DNA of 64,000 bases, from assembly GCF_000317595.1 (NCBI RefSeq), contig NZ_AEJC01000293.1:1-64000 (forward strand). The letters run 5' to 3'. Of this stretch, positions 60,011 through 64,000 are shown one piece after another. This DNA comes from Streptomyces ipomoeae 91-03 (lineage in GTDB: Bacteria; Actinomycetota; Actinomycetes; Streptomycetales; Streptomycetaceae). Position numbers and translations under genes: made by a program. Every line of letters begins with the position of its first letter. Position 1 is the first letter of the stretch. Below the pieces are notes generated by a model, which had not been told where the DNA came from, did not search any database, and saw only the letters and a program-made list of their open reading frames with translations.

Positions 60011-60451
60011 ATGTCCGACGACAATCCCGCAGCTCGCGCGATCCCGCCGCGCTGGATGCCCATCGGCGAGGAGCCTGAGCTGTGCTCGGCGGGGGAGTGG
60101 TGGGATGCTGTACGCGCCGTGGAGGCCGTGGGCCGACGCGCGATCGAGATCCTCAACGAGGGTGACGAACCGGTCGGCCCGGTGATCTTGGACCACGGGG
60201 GTCCCGAGCCCCGGCTGTACTTCCTGGTTCCCGTGGGTACCGCGGTCCGTTGGGAGGAGCCGGGGACCGTTGCGCTGGGACAGAAGTGCCACGTCGTTGT
60301 TCCGTCCGCGGAGAGCACGACGCCTCCGGGGATGCACTGGCACGTCTTCCCCCAAGGCCCGCGATCGCTGACGCGGCCCGATGCTCTGCGCCGCGCGCTG
60401 AGCCAGGCTCGCCGGGAGCGGCGGGGGCCCGCGGAGGAAGCGGCCTCCTGA
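60011..60451 (+). CDS. Hypothetical protein (146 aa)
   Basis: I do not recognise the family. The protein has no signal peptide or membrane segment. It contains EEPELCSAGEWWDAVRAVEA, a beta-rich middle with RLYFLVPVGTAVRWEEPGTV, and the end PPGMHWHVFPQGPRSLTRPD followed by an Arg-rich tail. The composition suggests a small alpha/beta protein, similar in feel to bifunctional primase/polymerase-associated hypotheticals often found beside XRE regulators in Streptomyces. Expression is likely controlled by the element at 59909 and by the hairpin over its ribosome site. It overlaps the next gene by one base. Confidence 0.7.
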   Translation: MSDDNPAARAIPPRWMPIGEEPELCSAGEWWDAVRAVEAVGRRAIEILNEGDEPVGPVILDHGGPEPRLYFLVPVGTAVRWEEPGTVALGQKCHVVVPSAESTTPPGMHWHVFPQGPRSLTRPDALRRALSQARRERRGPAEEAAS

Positions 60452-60645
60452 TGGCTCTGAGCATCTCATTCGTGCTGTTGCTCGGCATCGTCGTGGTCGT
60501 TCTCATCCGCAGCAAAGCCGTGAAGCCCGGACCCGCGATCGTCTGCGTGCTCTTCGGGTTCTTCCTGTCGAGCACGTCCATGGCCCCGAGTATCAACCGG
60601 TTCATGACCGGCATCGCGGACATGATCGGTCAGATTCGCTTCTAG
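60451..60645 (+). CDS. Small membrane protein (64 aa)
   Basis: Two hydrophobic segments, about residues 3-19 (ISFVLLLGIVVVVLI) and 28-42 (AIVCVLFGFFLSS), joined by a basic turn RSKAVKPGP, then a short amphipathic end. It is translationally coupled to the gene before it (TGATG). Such two-helix proteins with no further domain are frequent in Streptomyces beside XRE genes and plasmid-like regions. Function unknown. Confidence 0.7.
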   Translation: MALSISFVLLLGIVVVVLIRSKAVKPGPAIVCVLFGFFLSSTSMAPSINRFMTGIADMIGQIRF

Positions 60646-60856
60646 GGAGCCCGACTCGCCATCCGAGTCCCTATTCCCTGCTCGGCCGGCGGTTCGCCCC
60701 AACCACTCGCGGCCCCTTCCCCCCAACCTGCCTGAGGCCCCCGATGACATTCACGTCCAGCTCGGAGCGCACGTCACCTCGCACAGCCCGCACGCATCGG
60801 ACGAACGGCCCCGATCCCGCTCGTCAGTGGCGCCTCGTCCGCGCCGAGGGGCTCTG

Positions 60857-61861
60857 ATGGGTCTCGTCTATCACCCGGCCGGCCATGACGACGACCTGCG
60901 CGTGGCCCTCGTCGAACTGCAGGCGGGGCGTTGGAAGCCGGCTCGGGAGCTGCTGCGGAAGACGAGCACGCACTGGGCACTGCGAACATCACGCACTCAG
61001 CTGCTGGCCGTGGCAGCTGCCAGATCGGACGTGGTCGACGTCTGGCTCGCCGAGGAGCCGGGCAGCTACGACGCGCAGCTCATGGGTGCTCGTGTCGCCG
61101 TCGAGAGGGCGCTGCGCGGTCACCGTCAACAACACCCTCGGACCTTGGAGTTCGAGGCGAGGGCGCGACGTGCGGTGCTGCTGGCAGCTCGCCGAGCGCC
61201 ACACGATCCCGTGCCATGGGTGTGTCTCGTGGCGCTGGCGCAGATCGACACGCGCCAGCTGCGTCAGGAACACCGAGTGAGGCCCGAGGAGCCCATGCTG
61301 CCCAGTGGTCCATGGGGGTTGCTGTACGAGGTCAACAGGCGTGATCCGTACAACCGCGAGGCTTACCATCGCGTGCTGCAGTTCATGCTCGCCCTTGAGG
61401 GGCCGCGGGGCGCATCCTTGGCCGCGGTCTTCGACTTCGGCCGATCCGTGGCCTCACAGAGGCCCGTCGGATCGCCGCTGCTGCTTCTGCCCGCGTACGC
61501 GCAGATCGAGCAGCGCCGGCAATCTCGCGCCGATCCACTGTGGCGGCGGCAGTGGGCGCAGGAGTCGACGCTCGACTACACACTGACCGCCTTTCACGAC
61601 TGGTTTCGCAAGGCGCCCGCCGTGCAGCTCTCGGTCGCCGATCTGAACCTCCTGGCTTACGCGTTGTGGGCAGGCCACCAGTACCTGGAGGCCGCCGAGG
61701 TGTTCGAGGCGATGGGCCCTTACGCCGCCCGCGAGCCGTGGGCGTCCGTGCACGACGGAGCCGCAGGGCCTGACCCCGGCGAGGCACTGCTCCTGCGAGC
61801 GCGCGCCGAGTCCCTCTCGTACGCCCGTACCCGTAGGCCGCGCGCCGGGCCGCACCCTTGA
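60857..61861 (+). CDS. Hypothetical protein (334 aa), helical-repeat type
   Basis: A soluble protein that begins MGLVYHPAGHDDDLRVALVELQAGRW and continues with helix pairs such as ARELLRKTSTHWALRTSRTQ and YNREAYHRVLQFMLALEGPRG, and ends in a basic tail. The pattern is that of TPR-like helical repeats with no catalytic motif. I do not recognise the family beyond that. The ATG at 60857 is preceded by GAGGGG. It lies 210 bases after the small membrane protein and 72 bases before the permease, and need not belong with either. Confidence 0.75.
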   Translation: MGLVYHPAGHDDDLRVALVELQAGRWKPARELLRKTSTHWALRTSRTQLLAVAAARSDVVDVWLAEEPGSYDAQLMGARVAVERALRGHRQQHPRTLEFEARARRAVLLAARRAPHDPVPWVCLVALAQIDTRQLRQEHRVRPEEPMLPSGPWGLLYEVNRRDPYNREAYHRVLQFMLALEGPRGASLAAVFDFGRSVASQRPVGSPLLLLPAYAQIEQRRQSRADPLWRRQWAQESTLDYTLTAFHDWFRKAPAVQLSVADLNLLAYALWAGHQYLEAAEVFEAMGPYAAREPWASVHDGAAGPDPGEALLLRARAESLSYARTRRPRAGPHP

Positions 61862-61882
61862 TCGGCATCCGCTCCCAACCAA

Positions 61883-61892
61883 GCCAATTGGC
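61883..61892. repeat. GCCAATTGGC palindrome, copy 2
   Basis: Identical to 58273-58282. It lies 42 bases before the permease start, a position that would suit an operator. Confidence 0.25.
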
Positions 61893-61933
61893 ATGAGCCT
61901 GCCCATATATCCCTGAGTTTTGGAGGCTGACCC

Positions 61934-63466
61934 GTGTCTCGCTTAAGTCCAAACCACCGTGCCACGTCCCGGAAGTCCGACGACGCTTACCTGCGGGAGC
62001 TGGGCTACGAACCCGTGCTGGCCCGGCGCATGGGGCCATTCGGGAACTTCGCGATCTCCTTCAGCGTCATCAGCGTCCTGTCCGGCTGCATGACCCTGTA
62101 TGGCTTCGGCCTGAACACCGGCGGGCCGTCGGTGATGCTGTGGGGCTGGCTGGTCGTCGGCGCCATGGTGATGTTCATCGGCGCCGCACTCGCCGAGGTG
62201 ACCTCCGCCTATCCGACCTCCGGGGCCCTGTACTACCAGGCAGAGCAACTCGGCGGACGGAAATGGGGCTGGTACACAGGCTGGCTGAACCTTTTGGGTC
62301 TGCTCGGCGCGATCGCCGGCATCGACTATGGGGCCGCGCTGTTCACGGGCGCCTTCCTCAACCTGCAGTGGGGCTTCGAGCCGACACCCGGCAAGATCAT
62401 GGTGATCTTCCTGTGCATCCTCGCCCTGCACCTCGCCCTGAACCTGTTCGGGGTCCGGCTGGTGAGCATCCTCAACAGCATCAGCGTCTGGTGGCACCTC
62501 GGCGGCGTCCTGGTGATCGTCGGAGCACTGGCGATCGTGCCGTCCCACCACCAGTCCACCGACTTCGTATTCGGCGAGTTCGTCAACAACACCGGCTGGT
62601 CCAGCCCTCTATATGTTGCCGTGCTCGGTCTGCTGCTGGCCCAGTACACGTTCTGCGGCTACGACGCCTCCGCGCACCTGTCGGAGGAGACCACCGACGC
62701 CCAGGTGTCCGCGTCACGCGGGATCATCCACGCGATCGGCTGGTCATGGCTGGCCGGCTTTGTGCTGTTGGCCGGGCTCACGTTTGCGATCCAGGACTAC
62801 GCGGGCACCCTGGGCACCGCAACAGGCGTCCCGCCGGCGCAAATCTTCCTCGACGCCCTGGGCATGGCGGGTGCGAAGGCGCTGCTCCTGGTCGTGATCG
62901 TCGCTCAGTTGTGCTGCGGCAACGCCGAGACCGCCGCAGCCAGCCGGATGGTCTTCGCGTTCTCGCGTGACGGGGCGCTGCCAGGCTCGCGCCTGTGGCG
63001 GCAGGTGGATCGCCGCACTGGCACACCGCGCAAGGCCGTGCTGCTGTCCGTCGTGTGCGCCGCGGTGCTGGCTCTTCCGAGCCTGTACAGCCCGGTCGCG
63101 TACGCGGCGATCACCAGCATCAACGTCATCGGCATCACCCCGGCGTACGCGATCCCGATCTTCCTGCGGGTCAAGAACCGGCACCGGTTCCGGCCCGGCC
63201 CTTGGAACCTGGGCAGTTGGGGCGTGACCGTGGGCACGATCGCGGTCATCTGGGTGATGTTCGTGACCGTCCTGTTCCTTCTGCCGCAGACGCGCCCCGC
63301 CGACGGCGGCCTGGTGTCCGCGGAGACCTTCAACTACGCGCCGATCGCTCTGCTCGTCGTCCTGGCCCTGGCCTGGGGGTGGTGGCGGAAACAGGGCAGC
63401 TCGTACGAGGTGCCGGCCCAGAACTTCGACCGCTCGGCGGCTACGTACGAAGACGAGGTCGTCTGA
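61934..63466 (+). CDS. APC-family amino-acid/polyamine permease
   Basis: A 510-aa integral membrane protein with about 12 hydrophobic segments. The first carries FAISFSVISVLSGCMTLYGFG and the helix-1 break typical of the APC superfamily; WGWLVVGAMVMFIGAALAEV, YPTSGALYYQAEQL and CGYDASAHLSEET (helix 6 region) match GABA/choline-type permeases. It ends in a charged cytoplasmic tail. The GTG start has GGAGG 7 bases upstream. It overlaps the glutamine-synthetase-family gene by one base, so it probably imports the amine or amino acid that enzyme glutamylates. Confidence 0.9.
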   Translation: MSRLSPNHRATSRKSDDAYLRELGYEPVLARRMGPFGNFAISFSVISVLSGCMTLYGFGLNTGGPSVMLWGWLVVGAMVMFIGAALAEVTSAYPTSGALYYQAEQLGGRKWGWYTGWLNLLGLLGAIAGIDYGAALFTGAFLNLQWGFEPTPGKIMVIFLCILALHLALNLFGVRLVSILNSISVWWHLGGVLVIVGALAIVPSHHQSTDFVFGEFVNNTGWSSPLYVAVLGLLLAQYTFCGYDASAHLSEETTDAQVSASRGIIHAIGWSWLAGFVLLAGLTFAIQDYAGTLGTATGVPPAQIFLDALGMAGAKALLLVVIVAQLCCGNAETAAASRMVFAFSRDGALPGSRLWRQVDRRTGTPRKAVLLSVVCAAVLALPSLYSPVAYAAITSINVIGITPAYAIPIFLRVKNRHRFRPGPWNLGSWGVTVGTIAVIWVMFVTVLFLLPQTRPADGGLVSAETFNYAPIALLVVLALAWGWWRKQGSSYEVPAQNFDRSAATYEDEVV

Positions 63467-64000
63467 TGACGAGAACCACGATCAGTAACGTCCCCATGGC
63501 ACGTCTGGCTGCCGCGCCCGCCCCCGAGCGGGGTGGGCGCTCCGAGAAGTCGGTCTCGCTGTCTGACCTGCGGAACCTCGTCAAGGCGGGGGCGATCGAC
63601 ACGGTGCTTCTCGCCCTGTCCGATCTGCAGGGACGGCTGAAGGGGAAGCGGTACGACGCGGGTCACTTCCTCAAGCGCGTGGCGCACGACGGTGCGGAGG
63701 TGTGCGCTTACACGCTGGCGACCGATGTCGAGATGAGTCCGGCGGACGGCTTCGCGCTGACCTCGTGGGAGACCGGCTATCAGGACCTGACGGTGCAGCC
63801 GGATCTGGCCACAGTATGCGTGGTGCCGTGGATGCCGCGGACCGCCGTGGTGCTCGGCCACGCCGTGGACGGGGGCGGCGCGCCCATCGGGGTCGCGCCC
63901 CGTCACATCCTGCATCGGCAGTTGACCCGGCTGGCCAGGCACGGGTTGCACCCCCAAGCGGGGATCGAGACCGAGTTCGTCCTCTACGAGGGCACCTATG
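63466..64000 (+). CDS. Glutamine-synthetase-family enzyme, N-terminal part (runs off the window)
   Basis: The first 178 residues of a GlnA-type protein. After a 30-residue polar start it has LLALSDLQGRLKGKRYDAGHFL, VCAYTLATDVEMSPADGF, LTVQPDLATVCVVPWMPRTAVVLG and GLHPQAGIETEFVLYEG, the beta-grasp domain and the first metal-binding Glu pair (ETEF) of the catalytic domain. These are features of the GlnA3/GlnA4-type gamma-glutamyl-amine ligases of Streptomyces rather than of GlnA1. It is coupled to the permease (TGATG), which suggests use of a polyamine or ethanolamine-type compound. The C-terminus is outside the window. Confidence 0.86.
   Translation, partial: MTRTTISNVPMARLAAAPAPERGGRSEKSVSLSDLRNLVKAGAIDTVLLALSDLQGRLKGKRYDAGHFLKRVAHDGAEVCAYTLATDVEMSPADGFALTSWETGYQDLTVQPDLATVCVVPWMPRTAVVLGHAVDGGGAPIGVAPRHILHRQLTRLARHGLHPQAGIETEFVLYEGTY

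Noticed and set aside
1-64000. CRISPR array
   Set aside because: No regularly spaced direct repeats with unique spacers were seen, and no cas genes are present.

Overview
The window looks like a Streptomyces (or very close actinomycete) chromosome. The DNA is very GC rich with strongly G/C-ending codons, GTG starts and 1-4 base gene overlaps are common, and the left end carries DNA polymerase III delta', a tripeptidyl-aminopeptidase-like lipoprotein and a tRNA-Thr(CGT), an order I recall from Streptomyces core chromosomes.

Layout. 1-3.5 kb is core DNA ending in the tRNA gene and its terminator. 3.5-38.9 kb is an accessory region behind that tRNA. It starts with a trypsin-NACHT protein and its Trypco1 partner (4.5-9.8 kb). 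Next come a tyrosine integrase with an XRE regulator and a small HTH protein (10.9-13.4 kb), then a five-gene defence operon (13.75-31.5 kb): Ser/Thr kinase, SNF2 helicase, 1638-aa adenine methyltransferase, 2202-aa DEAD helicase/DUF1998 protein with a nuclease-like segment, and a RelE-like/UvrD helicase fusion. This resembles DISARM in a rearranged, fused form. The integrase-defence segment sits between two almost identical 942-bp IS5-family elements in opposite orientation. From 31.8 to 38.9 kb is a mosaic: an IS3 element flanked by gene stumps, two HATPase proteins, a GNAT, a second integrase with an embedded LacI-type HTH, an Xis-like protein and an IS21 fragment.

38.9-53.7 kb is a leftward block that I read as an uncharacterised biosynthetic cluster. 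It has a degenerate HisRS-like protein, nucleotide-sugar dehydrogenase, PIG-L deacetylase, pentapeptide-repeat protein, two methyltransferases, TIM-barrel isomerase, DegT aminotransferase, hexapeptide acyltransferase, AMP-forming ligase and class IV aminotransferase. At its downstream end are a complete second histidyl-tRNA synthetase and an MccF/LdcA-type S66 peptidase, a pair that suggests self-protection against an aminoacyl-adenylate-like product. A 22-codon Cys-containing reading frame and a hairpin precede the first gene.

54.2-60.6 kb holds an XRE/P-loop kinase fusion, a guanylate-kinase-like protein, an NAD(P)-dependent dehydrogenase, two HAD phosphatases, an XRE regulator and two small proteins. 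Four copies of one regulatory element (TCAAG, 20-21 bases, then CGGACAGnCTGTCCG) lie before the second HATPase gene, the biosynthetic block, a HAD gene and a small hypothetical gene, suggesting a shared regulon. 60.9-64 kb looks like chromosome again: a hypothetical protein, an APC amino-acid permease and the start of a glutamine-synthetase-family enzyme.

Functional names come from motifs read by eye; no database search was possible.
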